Assembly: GCA_012295275.1 (NCBI GenBank)
Contig: CM022672.1
Location: forward strand, 31,852,265 to 31,916,264
Length of the DNA stretch: 64,000 nt
Direction of reading: 5' to 3'
Origin: Chrysomallon squamiferum
Taxonomy: Eukaryota; Mollusca; Gastropoda; Neomphalida; Peltospiridae
Shown here: positions 11,555 to 27,797 of the stretch, piece by piece
Numbering within the stretch: the first letter of the stretch is position 1
Layout: each line of letters begins with the position of its first letter
Made by a program: the position numbers and the translations under genes
The notes under the pieces: generated by a model
Seen by the model: only the letters and a program-made list of their open reading frames with translations
What the model was told of the DNA's origin: nothing
The model's database searches: none

Positions 11555-12880
11555 TTACACTAAAAAGAACAAAGCAGGTATTTGTCCTATTTACACACAT
11601 GTAAGACCAAGTTTTCTGTGACTGTGTTTAGATTTGTGTGAGTCAGAAACTCTACAAACAAAAGAGTCTACAACAATTTCCGATTCACCTTCATCTCCAC
11701 ACAATGAGTCTCCTCCCTTAACATTAACAAACAAGCTGTACTCAGTGTCTTTAGTAATCTTCACTGGACGTCTGAACACGACGTCATACACGTCAGACAC
11801 GACGTGTTCATATCTCTGTGTCAGCGTAGACCCGTCCAGTATTTCGTCTGTTTTTGTGTCAGTGACGAAGGCGCTGACGTCGTAGTTTCGTGGTTCGCGG
11901 TGACCGTACACCTGAACTCCGCGAAGTAAAGCGTTTTTGTTGTCAGAGAAAGTAATGGCTTCATCTACTTTACCAGAATAAAACCAGTTACGACGCCATG
12001 GTCTACAGTACAAATCAGACAATGTTCTACGAAACCTGTTTATTGTAATCAGTGTTTTCATCATTGCAGTTCTCTTGTTTGAGTTAAAAGGTGAAACATC
12101 TTCATCACTCTTCACCCAGTTTTTAAAAATCTTGTTTTCTTCTGTGTCACTGAGTATGTTAGTGGGTGTCACGTGTTCTACAAAATACGTCTGATCGAGT
12201 AATGGAAAACGCACGTGCTTCACGGTCTCTGCCAGTGCCTCGCGCATGTTCTGTCCATTCGTCTGTCTTCCTTGCTTCTTACACGCTCAGTCAGCCCACT
12301 TCACTGCGGCTTCAAAAACATTTTTCTCGTCTGCTGTCAGTTCGTCTAATCGTACGATCTCAACCAGACATTCGTGACAAAGATCGGTGACTTCATCCGA
12401 CTTCAGAACTTCGTCGCCATGTTCCAAAATGAAGTCCAGAGGTTTTTTCTTAGATCGTGTTCATCAAACAGGTGAGCTTGTTCCAGCACGACGCACGCAT
12501 CCCGTGACGACAACGACGACTCCAAGTAGCGCACGCACTGATCTTCCAGTGTCGTGACGATGTACTTCCTCGATAGATACAGCAGACCAGTGACGTTGTG
12601 GCCTGTTAGGACGACGTCATCCGTATAACGATATCTGTGTAAAAGAAGTAGAGAAAGACTTCAAAACGAGAAATAATTATGGGAGATTAATTAATTAGAA
12701 AATAATTAGATTACTAACAAAAACTGTATTGTTATCAACGTTCGTGTCGGTATGTATGTTTCGTTACTCACTATGTTCGTACCTGTGTCGCTGTATGTGA
12801 ATGTGTTTATATGTGTTTGTGTGTGTGTGTTTGTGTGTGTTTGTTAACATACTTTAAAAACTGTGTAAAAATATATCTGT
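11555..12880 (-). pseudogene. BTB-BACK-PHR pseudogene, 5'-truncated
   Basis: Minus-strand copy of the gene at 27,474-29,048. Exon 2 runs from 12,634 to about 11,555, the intron is recognisable to 12,852, and exon 1 is only a stub (12,853 to about 12,880), so most of the BTB domain is gone. Lesions relative to the right copy: a one-base deletion after the run of lysine codons near 12,440; an AGC to TGA nonsense codon at 12,287-12,289; and an early TAA at 11,591-11,593 that removes the GQIPALLF end of the PHR domain. A ten-residue insertion (LYCRPWRRNW) lies near 12,000. The stretch 12,247-11,591 stays open (218 codons). In it the BACK-to-PHR junction is in frame, unlike the right copy. Confidence 0.85.
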
Positions 12881-13408
12881 AAAAATACATTTAGTTTTTA
12901 AATTACAGTTATGATTAGATTTGCATTAAAACTTTTCTCTGTGTTTAAAAAATACTTAGTTTTAATAGTGGGAGCCTCACAGACTGATACTTGCTGAGTA
13001 ACTCAGTATGTACCATGATACACAGGATACAATTGTAATGTTGTGTTACAAGATCACCTGTCAGTCCATGGACTCTTTTCCTTTTGGAACACCCGTAACT
13101 GACTAAACTGTACCATATTTGTATCCGCCCTGTAGTACCCTATTTGTCTATATTATCACACCTCTTTGTATCCTTCCTTATTTGTGTCCACCCTATTCTA
13201 CACTTTTTGTACCCACCCTGTGTTACCTCATTTATTTCCGCCCTATCACACCCTCTTTATATCCATTTACTACTACCCTTTGTGCCCACCCTATTTTATA
13301 TATGTTTTGTGTCCGCTCTGTCCTACACTAAACCGCTTATCAATATCTTGAATAAATGTTTTGTCGAACCAAACTATCTGAACATTATCAGCATTAAAAC
13401 CTCCTACA
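12881..13408. other. Spacer between left arm and direct repeat A, no gene seen
   Basis: AT-rich, then a pyrimidine-rich stretch (13,110-13,330) of loose repeats of the type CCACCCTNTTNTACAC and TTTGTGTCCGCCC. The overlapping open frames there (about 60-90 codons) come from this low-complexity DNA. Confidence 0.5.
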
Positions 13409-13617
13409 GGCCAGTATGAATAATACAAGTTATCGCTTCGCTCGTTTTTATAATCTTTCAGATCACTCGTTGCTATAGTGGTATTTTTAAACGATACAGT
13501 ACAAAGTCAAACCATTTGCCAATGTTCTTGTTTCAAATATCGAATAGTTTTAATAACAATAATAATAATAATCATAACAGTAGTAGTAATAATAAAAGTA
13601 ATAATAATAATAATAAC

Positions 13618-13661
<44 letters not shown>

Positions 13662-13987
13662 TAATAATAATAACAATAACAATAACAATAATAATAATAA
13701 CACTAATAATAAGTTCTGAGAAACATTATGAGAAAGGAAGATATTTTTGATATGTAAACACAGATGAAACCTAAAATAAACACTTTATTCGATTTAAATA
13801 TAAATCAAACAAATGTATTTCTCTGATTTGGTGCCACCGCCCCTTCGCCCCCCTTTGCACTCCACTGCCTATCCATTAACAACACCTACTCCTCAAAACT
13901 GTAAATATAATTTCTGAATTTTTATCTTCTTATTTAACCCGAGTGCAATCCGTTCCAATCTGTTAGCTACAATCTAATCATTAGTCT

Positions 13988-15935
<1,948 letters not shown>

Positions 15936-16485
15936 TTGTTCTATACTGTTTACTATTTTCAAACATTTAAAAATATACTATAATGTTATAAATGTACAAA
16001 GGTGACATTAAAACAATATCTAAAAATAGCTATCAGTACAGTATGGGATAAGGGACGGCTTTTCATGACTTTAATCGTTTCTTTATTTATTTATTTTAAA
16101 TAGAATGAAATAAAGCTACTTAACAGAGAAAAGAAATATATATTATTGTTATATTACTATTATGTATATGTTTGACTAAAATCATACATTCACCGTGTAT
16201 CCTGTTTTTCATTCGTATAGATTATTTATATATCTTACGAAAAGATCTGATACCGCCACTTCACTATTCAAGTTTAAACAAGATATATTTTTGGAGGGTA
16301 AATGTATTATCTTTCTTTGTCCTACAAACCATTTGCTACGTCTATTATTACTGTATGTGTGATAAATTGTAACCATCATTTAACAAGTTGATCAAGTGCA
16401 CAAACTATGTATAGGTAGTTTTTACTTTTACTCCTGTTTACTCTATCACAAGAACTTACAATTTCACAATTATGTTTTTTCTCAG

Positions 16486-16652
16486 AAGACAGAAGAGTAT
16501 AGAAAATTTCAAAGCTACCACCCCTTCTTTGTCAGAATTGAAATCTTCCCTTCACTGAGTGTCGTCTGTCATAACCGACTTCCCCGCACTCACAACTGTG
16601 ATATCAGACTGACATTGCAGACTAACAGACGAGCATTTTCCTGCGGATGTTA
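16486..16652 (+). other. Possible terminal exon in copy A, unrecognised
   Basis: After a good acceptor (pyrimidines then CTCAG), about 55 codons stay open to TAA: KTEEYRKF, then FFVRIEIFPSLSVVCHN, CDIRLTLQT and FSCGC at the end. The frame is also intact in copy B at 22,974-23,140, but most differences between the copies change the residue. No family recognised; it may be a chance frame in a transposed segment. Confidence 0.25.
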
Positions 16653-17156
16653 ATTTTCCATTTCTATAAAAAAAGGTAACAAAAATTTATATTATTATTA
16701 TTATAATTATTATTTTTGTTGTTGTTGTAAGATATTTCAAAATAAAACAGGTTATATACTTAATAACATTTCTGTTCATAATTTGTTTGTGTTATACTCA
16801 TTGGTTAGAGTGGAGCGTGTGGCTCAGTGGTCAGAGGAAAGTAGTGTCTGGCAATTAGAGCGCTTACTTTAAATCAGTAGTCTAGGTGTGAGAGAGGGAC
16901 TCAGGGTGTGCAGGGTAAATCTGGAGTAAACACGGTACAATGCTTCAAAAGCTGTCTCTTTCTATTCATATCGTAAAATCTCAGTTAACTAATTCTCAAA
17001 GCAACCGAAACAGTACATACGTTTTGTCACGTTTTCCTCCCTAACATTTGTCCATATAATTATATTATATAAGCTTATTTCATTGCCTTTTACGCATGTT
17101 GTTAAAACTGAATATTTTGAAGTTAAATAAAATAGTAAATATTGTTATTTTGTTTT

Positions 17157-17171
17157 ACTCTCTCTCTCCCT

Positions 17172-17270
<99 letters not shown>

Positions 17271-17326
17271 CCTCCCTCCCTCCCTCTCTCTCTCTCTCCC
17301 TCCCTCCCTCCCTCCCTGTCTCTCTA
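17157..17326. repeat. (CT)n with CCCT blocks
   Basis: About 170 bp of CT dinucleotides interrupted by CTCCCTCCCTCC blocks at both ends. It begins just beyond the end of direct repeat A. Confidence 0.95.
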
Positions 17327-17599
17327 ACACAATATACACCAGAAAAGATAACACTACTCTCCCGTTGACTATAAAACAGAAACGCATCTAATTTTAACAT
17401 ACGTTGCAGACGAAACAAATATAATGCTCAAAATGTGAAGAGCTTAGATGTACTTTTTTTTTCTAAAATTGAGACTGATGGCTTGACTGACAGTGATTAA
17501 CTGATACTGATTACTTGTCTCAGTTGATTGTAGCACAGCCTTTCTTAATAGTCCCGAGTGGCAGTCCTTGTCAGAACATTTTGCGTGTTTGGTATCTTT

Positions 17600-18290
17600 T
17601 CCTGACATGATCTTACTGGGACCTGGCTCCTCCGTGTCTTAAATTTGGGTGTGTCCACTGGCCAAGTTAAGTCTGTCTGACTGAACGGATCTTGTAGATA
17701 CTTTCACAGCTGCCGCATGTGATATTCCTACTTCAGCATGTGAACTGGATTCTACCAGTTTCATAGCATAGGATACACAAGATGCTTTTCAGTTTTAACG
17801 TGTTGTACCTGTTTTTTCATTTTACACTTCGGACATGTTCGCGAACAGGCGAAGTGTTTCCCTTTGCGATTGGCGCAAACTCTGTCAGTCCTTCATGAAG
17901 CGGCAGGCATTTTGTACGTGACCAAACGGTTGACATTTTTAACATAGCAAAGGGTTTCGAACCTAAGACAGCAGATATATTCAAATACCCAGCCTTAACA
18001 GTATCCACAAGAGATGGCCTGCTGAAATTGAGCATCAACGTGTTCGTCGGAGATTTTCACACATTTCATCATTAATGTATTCTAAATGTCTTGACCTGCA
18101 CTCTCCTTTGCATGAGTTAAGGGAATTGTGTGCACTACCTGTGATTGCAATATTGCATAATACAGCAGATATTTCTCAGTTGAACATTCCACGAACAGCG
18201 AACCATTTCTTAGTTCTTTTACATATACTTTCATTTGTACGACGTTTTTGCCACTTTGTGCATGAGCATCTGCTCCTTGCAAAGTCATGA
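17600..18290 (-). pseudogene. Degenerate LINE ORF1 (gag-like, zinc knuckle)
   Basis: Read on the minus strand from 18,288: VKELRNGSLFVECSTEK, then FSRPSLVDTVKAGYLNI. After a frameshift comes a CCHC knuckle of the form C-x2-C-x4-H-x4-C (core KCQPFGHVQNACR), then VCANRKGKHFACSRTCPKCK, then VQHVKTEKHL. This order is typical of the nucleic-acid-binding ORF1 protein of jockey-like non-LTR retrotransposons. There are at least three frame changes and several stops, so it is inactive. The reverse transcriptase half is not present next to it; whether it relates to the relic at 7,640-8,026 is unknown. Confidence 0.7.
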
Positions 18291-19276
18291 ATATTATATT
18301 AACCAGTTAATTGTTTTAAAGATGGTTCAACAGTTCATCATTGATTATTCTTGAGCTTCGAAGGAAAACCCAATGAATAGAACTATTTTAGCGGTAGGTA
18401 TCAAAACAATTCAACAATCTCATGTCAAGTGACATAGTTCTCCATGCTTGCATATATTCAGTACAGAGATGGGTTTTGATACAACCCCGCAAATTATGAT
18501 TTTGTAGGTTTTGTTTTTGTACCAGCAATAAGCATCAGTACTGAATCTAAAGCGCGCTAGATGTTATGCCAATCCTTCTATAGAAAATATAAGAAGTATG
18601 CTGTGTAGGTTTATCACTTTACGGTCATCGCTTTCCTTTAACGTGTATCCGATTGACTAATCCTCCATCACTTAGGCCTATGTTTTATTTGTATAGGCAA
18701 ATGATTTGCAACTGAATCTATTCATGCACTAGGCCTATGGCTGTATTATTATTATTCATACATCTTCGTGAACGTCTCCAGCTTGGACCCCTAGGAATAG
18801 ACCTACGGTTTTGTTAAAAGGGAGGCTCTTGTGCTTGCATGCAGCCATGATAATTTTCAGAATTTTGCCTGACTTCTTGTTGTATGAAAGGCTATTTTCC
18901 TGTTTGTGACCATGCTTTTCAGAATCAAGGAATAAATTTCAACAAAAGAAACTGATTAAACTATCCAAAATGTATATTTAGATCTTTACCACCTACGTCT
19001 AAAAAGGGCTAATCGAATCCTTATAGCATGTTGTAACCAGCTGACTGCATTATGCTAAGTATACACGAGAAGACATCTGCACATGCGCAATACATGGTTA
19101 TTTACAATTAGATGCGTTTTGCAAAGGAGCAAGTTCGCATGCGCCAATGGAAAAAATGTCGTATGAAATAAATCTCGTTCGCCGGCCAAACCAGTGAATC
19201 TTTAAATATCGCAAAAGGTGATACTTAATAGTGTCATTACCGCTATTGTTGTAAATAAGGCCAGTATAAATAATAC
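18291..19276. other. Unassigned spacer between direct repeats A and B
   Basis: Less AT-rich than its surroundings, with no reading frame or RNA gene recognised. It may include more of the decayed LINE whose ORF1 lies at 17.6-18.3 kb. A poor 61-codon minus-strand frame at 19,098-19,283 shows no motif. Confidence 0.4.
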
Positions 19277-19507
19277 AGGCCAATATGAATAATACAAGTT
19301 ATCACTTCGCTGGTTTTTATAATCTTTCAGATCACTCGTTCCTATAGTGGTATTTTTAAACGATACAGTACAAAGTCAAACCATTTGCCAATGTTCTTGT
19401 TTCAAATATCGAATAGTTTTAATAATAATAATCATAATAATAACAGTAATAATAATAGTAATAGTAATAATAATAACAATAACAATAATAATAATAATAA
19501 CATTAAC

Positions 19508-19548
<41 letters not shown>

Positions 19549-19603
19549 TAACAACAATAATAATAATAATAATAATAATAACACTAATAATAAGTTTGGA
19601 TAG

Positions 19604-19725
19604 GATATTTACTCTTATTTTATCTGACCTATCCACTCTGGCGTGCACAAGTCTGGTGATGGCCAGGTCCAACTCCTTGATTGTACGCCCCAAAGACTCA
19701 AGTATAAGTCCGAGTACTGAGAAAT
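19604..19725 (-). pseudogene. Coding-like insert unique to copy B
   Basis: This 120-bp stretch is absent from copy A. On the minus strand it stays open for about 38 codons with charged, helix-prone content (LGRTIKELDLAITRL, then VHARVDRSDKIR). It looks like a captured exon or transposon piece. The family was not recognised. Confidence 0.3.
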
Positions 19726-20091
19726 ATTATGAGAAAGGAAGATATTTTTGATATGTAAACACAGATGAAACCTAAAATAAACACTTTATTCGATTTAAAT
19801 ATAAATCAATCAAATGTATTTCTCTGATATGGTGCCACCGCCCCTTCGCCCCCCTCTGCACACCACTGCCTATCCATTAAAAACACCTTCTACTCCTCAA
19901 AACTGTAAATATAATTGCTGAATTTTTATCTTCTTATTTAACCTGAGTGCAATCCGTTCCAATCTGTTAGCTACAATCTAATCATTACAGAATTTTTTTG
20001 TCTCGTATAAAGCAAAACAAGTGGTGTTAGTCAGTCATTCATTATTCATAATTATTTTTAAAGAGCAAAGACAGGACCTTAGTTGATGCAG

Positions 20092-22411
<2,320 letters not shown>

Positions 22412-22973
22412 TTGTTCTATACTGTTTACTATTTTCTATTGTTCAAACATTTAAAAATATACTATAATGTTATAAATGTACAAAGGTGACATTAAAACAG
22501 TATCTGAAAATAGCTATGAGTACAGTATGGGTTAAGGGACGGCTTATCATAACTTTAATCGTTTCTTTCTTTATTTATTTATTTTAAATAGAATGAAATA
22601 AAGCTACTTAACAGAGAAAAGAAATATATATTACTGTTATATTACTATTATGTATATGTTTGACTAAATCATATATTCACCTTGTATCGTGTTTTTCATT
22701 CGTATAGATTATTTATATATCTTACGAAAAGATCTGATACCGCCAGTTCACTATTCAAGTTTAAACAAGATATATTTTTGGAGGGTAAATGTATTATCTT
22801 TCTTTGTCCTACAAACCATTTGCTACGTCTATTATTACTGTATGTGTGATAAATTGTAATCAGCATTTTACAAGTTTGATCAAGTGCACAAACTATGTTG
22901 AGGTAGTTGTTACTTTTACTCCTGTTTACTCTATCACAAGAACTTACAATTTCACATTTATGTTTTTACTCAG

Positions 22974-23140
22974 AAGACAGAAGAGTATAGAAAATTTCAA
23001 AGCTACCACCCTTTCTTTGTCAGAATTGAAATCTTCCCCTCACTGTGTGTCGTCTGTCATAACCGACTTCCCCGCACTCACAGCTGTGATATCAGACTGA
23101 CATTGCAGACTAAGAGACGAGCATTTTTCTGCCGATGTTA
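22974..23140 (+). other. Possible terminal exon in copy B, unrecognised
   Basis: The counterpart of 16,486-16,652. It has an acceptor TTTACTCAG, an uninterrupted frame to TAA and the ending FFCRC. At least five residues differ from copy A and no frameshift separates them. Confidence 0.25.
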
Positions 23141-23625
23141 AATTTTTCATTTCTTTAAAAAAAGGTAAGAAACATTTATATTATTATTCTTATAATTATT
23201 ATTTTTGTTGTTGTTGTTGTTGTAAGATATTTCAAAATAAAACAGGTTATATACTTAATAACATTTCTGTTCATAATTTGTTTGTGTTATACTCATTGGT
23301 TAGAGTGTAGGTTGTGGCTCAGTGGTCAGAAAAAAGTAGTGTCTGGCAATTAGAGCGCTTACTTTAAATCTGTAGTCTAGGTGTGAGAGAGGGACACAGG
23401 GTGTGCAGTGTAAATCTGGAGTAAACACGGTATAATGCTTCAAATGCTATCTCTTTCTATTCATATCGTGTAATCTCAGTTAACTAATTCTGAAAGCAAC
23501 CGAGACTGTACATACTTTTTATCACGTCTTCCTCCCTTACATTTGTACATATAATTATATTAAGCTTATGTGATTGCCTTTTACACATGTTGTTAAAACT
23601 GAATATTTTGAAGTTAAATAAAATA

Positions 23626-23852
23626 GTAGATGAAACTGGCTGTTAATGACGCTCTGCTCACTGTAGATGAAACTGGCTGTTAATGACGCTCTGCTCACTG
23701 TAGACGAAACTGGATGTTATTGACGCTCTGCTCACTGTAGACGAAACTTGCTGTTAATGACGCTCTGCTCAATGTAGATGAAACTTGCTGTTTATCACGC
23801 TCTGTTCACTTTAGTTGAAACTTGCTGTTAATCATGCCCCGCTCACTTTAAA
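23626..23852. repeat. 37-bp tandem repeat, about six copies
   Basis: The units share GTAGATGAAACTGGCTGTTA followed by ATGACGCTCTGCTCACT and become more diverged to the right. There are no spacers between units, so this is an ordinary minisatellite. It abuts the end of direct repeat B exactly. Confidence 0.92.
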
Positions 23853-24329
23853 TGAAATATAACCCCAAAATAAATATATAAATAAACAAACAATATAACC
23901 ACAATAATAAGTGTTAGTATTTGAACAAGCTATTGTTTTTATAATATAATAAAGGTGATATTTGTCATACCTGTGTTTAGATCGCTCTGACTCATAACGC
24001 ATAAAAATAAATGAGTGTCCCATGTATTCTGATTCACCATTACATTGCATGTTTCACGATCCTACGTTTCTTGTCGCCAACACAATTAACACGCTATTTT
24101 AATCTGACCTACATAACAGACACTTGTCAACGATAACTTTTTCATCAATATACTGAGTGAGAAATAAATATAAATATCTTACAAACAAAATAAGTAATGA
24201 CAAATTATATATCTGTTTTCAGTTTCTTTTTCTTCTTTCTTTTTAAATTTATTTAACAGGTTTACACATGTTGTATACAATAAAACATTTGTATGTATCT
24301 ACCGCCATACGTGGCGTGACGTGTACAAT
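23853..24329. other. AT-rich DNA, no gene seen
   Basis: No reading frame or RNA gene recognised. The stretch 24,200-24,260 is pyrimidine-rich. Confidence 0.4.
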
Positions 24330-24667
24330 ATCTAATTTCAGACACGTGATTAGCAACAGGCGACTTTGTAAAGAGCAAAACACAAAAAGTGTTCAGTGAT
24401 CTTGTCAAACAGAAAGGCGTCAGTTCTAGGCAATCCACTCACAAACAAGACGTATTATACAGAAGTAGTCGGCCATTTTGAAATTTGAAGGTATTTTATA
24501 TTTTATTGTCATTTTGATATATGCTGTACTATTGCTTTGCTTAAATCAGACATATTGAAATTGTTATCTATTTTGTGAGGGCTATAACTTTTGGTGTGAA
24601 TTTTGTTAAAGGCTTTTGTTTTTCGTACCTAGCATACAGATTTATAAGAAATGCCGATAAAATATTC

Positions 24668-24731
<64 letters not shown>

Positions 24732-25068
24732 CTATCGTCAGTATAATAATCATTATTATTCCATTCATTAATAATAACAGCAATAGTAATAGTAGTAATA
24801 ATAGTATCACCTAAATATAATTCAGTGATTCATTTATTACTTATGCTATATTTTTATCGATCTGATTACTTTATATTACTTTATTTCATTTCATTTATTT
24901 ATAGATTTATCTATAGATCCCTGATATCAGTGATCAATAGCAGAGTTGTTAAACGGAAATTACTCGTTTCTAAGAAATTATCGATCAGGAAGATTTCTAT
25001 TTATCAGGTAAGGTATCTATTTTGAAACTTCAAAGTATTTTATATTGTTCTTATTTTATTTTATTTTA

Positions 25069-25145
<77 letters not shown>

Positions 25146-25297
25146 TTCTTATTTATTTCTTTGCATTTGTGTCGTTCAGTCTTTCTTTCTTCCTTTCTTC
25201 ATTCGTTCCTTCCTTGTTGTCTAACATTCGTTTTGGTCTATCACCCATTCTAACCAGTGTATAAAATGTTATTGCATTTGTATTTCATCTACAAGGG

Positions 25298-25328
<31 letters not shown>

Positions 25329-26420
25329 CAGTAAGAAAAGAAAGAATAAACATTATTGCTGCTATGGATATACATGTAACAAACAGCGTTATAGCGTGAG
25401 GCTTTTTAAACATGAAAACATATGTGCTAGACACGACTATGAAATGTTTCTTACCATCTGGTGTATGGAAGATAATATAATCTCATATAATTTTATTATT
25501 TTCTATTTATGAGTTTGTTGGTCTTTATTGAAATTGTTTATCTTCTCACAATGCTGACAAATGTAAATAATTTCATATTTTCGCGGTTTATTTCTACACT
25601 TATCGACAGAGAGTGTATTAACAATGAATTTGTCAGATCGCTGTAAATAACACCCGAGTATATCTTTGTGTGCTCGTGTAGCAGTGACACGGTACTTTTA
25701 TATGACCTACATAACAAGAAAACAGTCAGTGTTAGATTACATTCTCATACTGGTCATGCAAGCTTCATCAGAGAAATAAAACATGTACATATTTCTTATT
25801 ATTGTTGCTGTTGATATTGTTGTTGTTGCTGCTGCTGTTGTTATTGTTGTTGTTGTTGTTGTTCTTATTATTGTTATTATTATTATTATTATTAATTACC
25901 TTTATAACTCACGTATAAACCATGCAATCTAGTAGTACTTAATCTACTGAATTAGAATTAAAGTTATCTGTTGTAAAGAAGATGTATGTAAGATGAGTAT
26001 ACAAATATCTCGTAAAACGATTTGTTTAGTTTAATCTGAGACTGAAACCTAACAAAGTGGCACTTTGTGACGTCTAACATATTTGACGTCAGTCGCGTGT
26101 TTATCAGTGGAGGGTTTGATAACTAAAAGTTTACAAAGCAGAAGTGAAACTAGTCGGCCATGTTGAAAGTGTATGATATTTTATATTTAATTATGTTTGA
26201 ACGATTCTGGTGTTCTTAATTTATTATTAAATATATCAGAGTTAGTTCTTTCACAAATAGATTATTTAAGTGTGAGTTTTCTTTAAACTTAAATGAAAGA
26301 TTACGTATAACATGACTTTACTAAAGACTTTAGTATGATATTACTACTACTACTTCTACTACTACTACTACTACTACTACTACAACTACTACTACTACTA
26401 CTACTGTTGCCCTTATTATT
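24668..26420. repeat. Trinucleotide and poly-A tracts in the 5' modules
   Basis: (AAT)n at 24,668-24,730, (ATT)n at 25,071-25,144, poly-A at 25,298-25,326, (GTT)n at about 25,840-25,890 and (ACT)n at 26,340-26,405. Confidence 0.93.
25340..25790 (+). repeat. Interspersed repeat shared with 48.6-49.14 kb
   Basis: It contains GCTATGGATATACATGTAAC, GTTTCTTACCATCTGGTGTA and CACAATGCTGACAAATGTAA in the same order and orientation as 48,620-49,140. No protein frame is shared. Confidence 0.8.
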
Positions 26421-27102
26421 ATTAAAACAATTTTATTGACGTCTTTTGCTATATATTTTATTTATTTTATTTTATTTTATTTCATTTATTCTTAGGTCGG
26501 TTATATCTCTGATCTACAGTTGAGTCGATAGAGAGAAAATAGTCTGTTATAAGAAATTGTCGATCAGGAAGTTGAAATTAAAGGTATTTTGTATTGTTTT
26601 CTATTTAAAAAAAATATCACATCGTGTTCCTTTATTTTTCTTATTTATTATTCTCTTTTCTTATATAGTGTTTCTTTTTAGATTTGTTATTGTCGGTTAA
26701 TTATGTTGTTTTTTCGAAGAGTAAAATGATCTATAAATCACTATATGTACATTGCGATTTGAAAATCGTTTGTGCGGCAGTGAAATATTCCTTACCTGAC
26801 TGTGACCAGACATGTCTGCGTATAATAATAATAATTATAATAACAATTATTGTTCTTGTCGTCATTATCATAATCACTAATGTAAGCATAATGTACTTCT
26901 TTCTATCTTTTATCGATTCGGTATATATTTATCTGATTTTTTTTTCTTTCTTTCTTTCATTACTTTTTTTTTATTTGTTTATTTTTAGATCTCTGATCGC
27001 AGTATTGAACAGTACAGGCGCTAAACAGAAAGTAGTCGATTCTTAGAAATTATCTTAGGTTAATTATTTCTTTTCATAAAACAGTTTGTTTAAAAGATTT
27101 CC

Positions 27103-27185
27103 GTGTACAGGTCATAGCTAGATATGAATATAGAAACCTGGTCACTGCAGTGCGAGGCGCTGCAACAGAACTCTGACCTGTACAC
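27103..27185. promoter_or_regulatory. Perfect 12-bp inverted repeat with AGGTCA half-sites
   Basis: GTGTACAGGTCA at 27,103-27,114 and TGACCTGTACAC at 27,174-27,185 are exact reverse complements, 59 bp apart. The palindrome CACTGCAGTG lies near the middle. It sits about 290 bp upstream of the BTB start codon. AGGTCA is the core half-site of nuclear receptors; a hairpin is the alternative reading. A role is not shown. Confidence 0.3.
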
Positions 27186-27216
27186 AGAAACATGTTAAAA
27201 TTATATTTAGTATGAC

Positions 27217-27256
<40 letters not shown>

Positions 27257-27354
27257 TTATTATTATTAATTAAAATTTTTTTATTGTTTTCTGCCGTAAG
27301 AATTGTTACAGTTCTGTGTCCGAACAATTTCTTTTTCTTTTTCTCTCCATTCCA

Positions 27355-27457
<103 letters not shown>

Positions 27458-27473
27458 TGTTTATAGTGAAAAT

Positions 27474-27730
27474 ATGGCCACCTCAACAGAAGTTTCAAGT
27501 TGGCAGACTGGGAAAAAACTGATGGAGTGTATTGAACACGTTTTTCGTACGAGAACAGACAGCGACGTCAGATTCGTTGTTGGGGAAGAAGAACAAACTG
27601 TGGATGCACATCGCTTCATCCTTATGATACGAAGCGAAGTCTTTCACAGGATGTTGATGGGAGAACTTCGCGAACAAAACAGCATCCTGCTGCCTGATGT
27701 GCAGGCAGATATTTTCACAGAGTTTTTAAA
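27474..27730 (+). CDS. BTB gene exon 1
   Basis: ATG at 27,474 in the context AAAATATGG, 7 bp after a TTTATAG acceptor. It is 85 codons plus two bases, ending TTAAA|GTATGT. It encodes the first two thirds of the BTB domain. The left arm keeps only the last 30 bp or so of this exon. Confidence 0.85.
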
Positions 27731-27763
27731 GTATGTTCACACAACAAAACACACACACACACA

Positions 27764-27797
<34 letters not shown>

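Larger units (their letters stand above)
24330..27060 (+). other. Repeated 5' modules upstream of the BTB gene
   Basis: A module with AGTCGGCCATNTTGAAA, then (ATT/ACT)n, then GATCTCTGATC-like sequence, then AAGAAATTATCGATCAGGAAG occurs at about 24,460-25,010 and again at about 26,150-26,575. Its last part recurs near 26,985-27,050. Copies often end at plausible donors (CAG|GTAAGG at 25,008, AAAG|GTATTT at 26,583). All lie upstream of the BTB start codon, itself preceded by a TTTATAG acceptor at 27,466. The modules may be alternative non-coding first exons with promoters; that is inference. Long poly-N and poly-I frames here are microsatellite translations. Confidence 0.35.

Noticed and set aside
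11634-12390. Plus-strand frames opposite the left BTB copy, and 28,230-28,454 and 28,718-28,969 opposite the right one
   Set aside because: They are antisense to recognisable BTB-BACK-PHR coding sequence and mirror each other only because the gene copies do.
16806-16930. tRNA-like A box (TGGCTCAGTGGTCAGAGG), also at 23,310, suggesting a SINE or tRNA
   Set aside because: No clear B box, acceptor-stem pairing or A-rich tail was found; too weak to call.
22789-23100. 103-codon frame in direct repeat B
   Set aside because: It is in a different frame from the stretch conserved between A and B, and copy A does not keep it open.
23626-23852. Array of 37-bp repeats suggesting a CRISPR
   Set aside because: Units abut with no unique spacers, diverge gradually and lie in an animal genome; it is a minisatellite.
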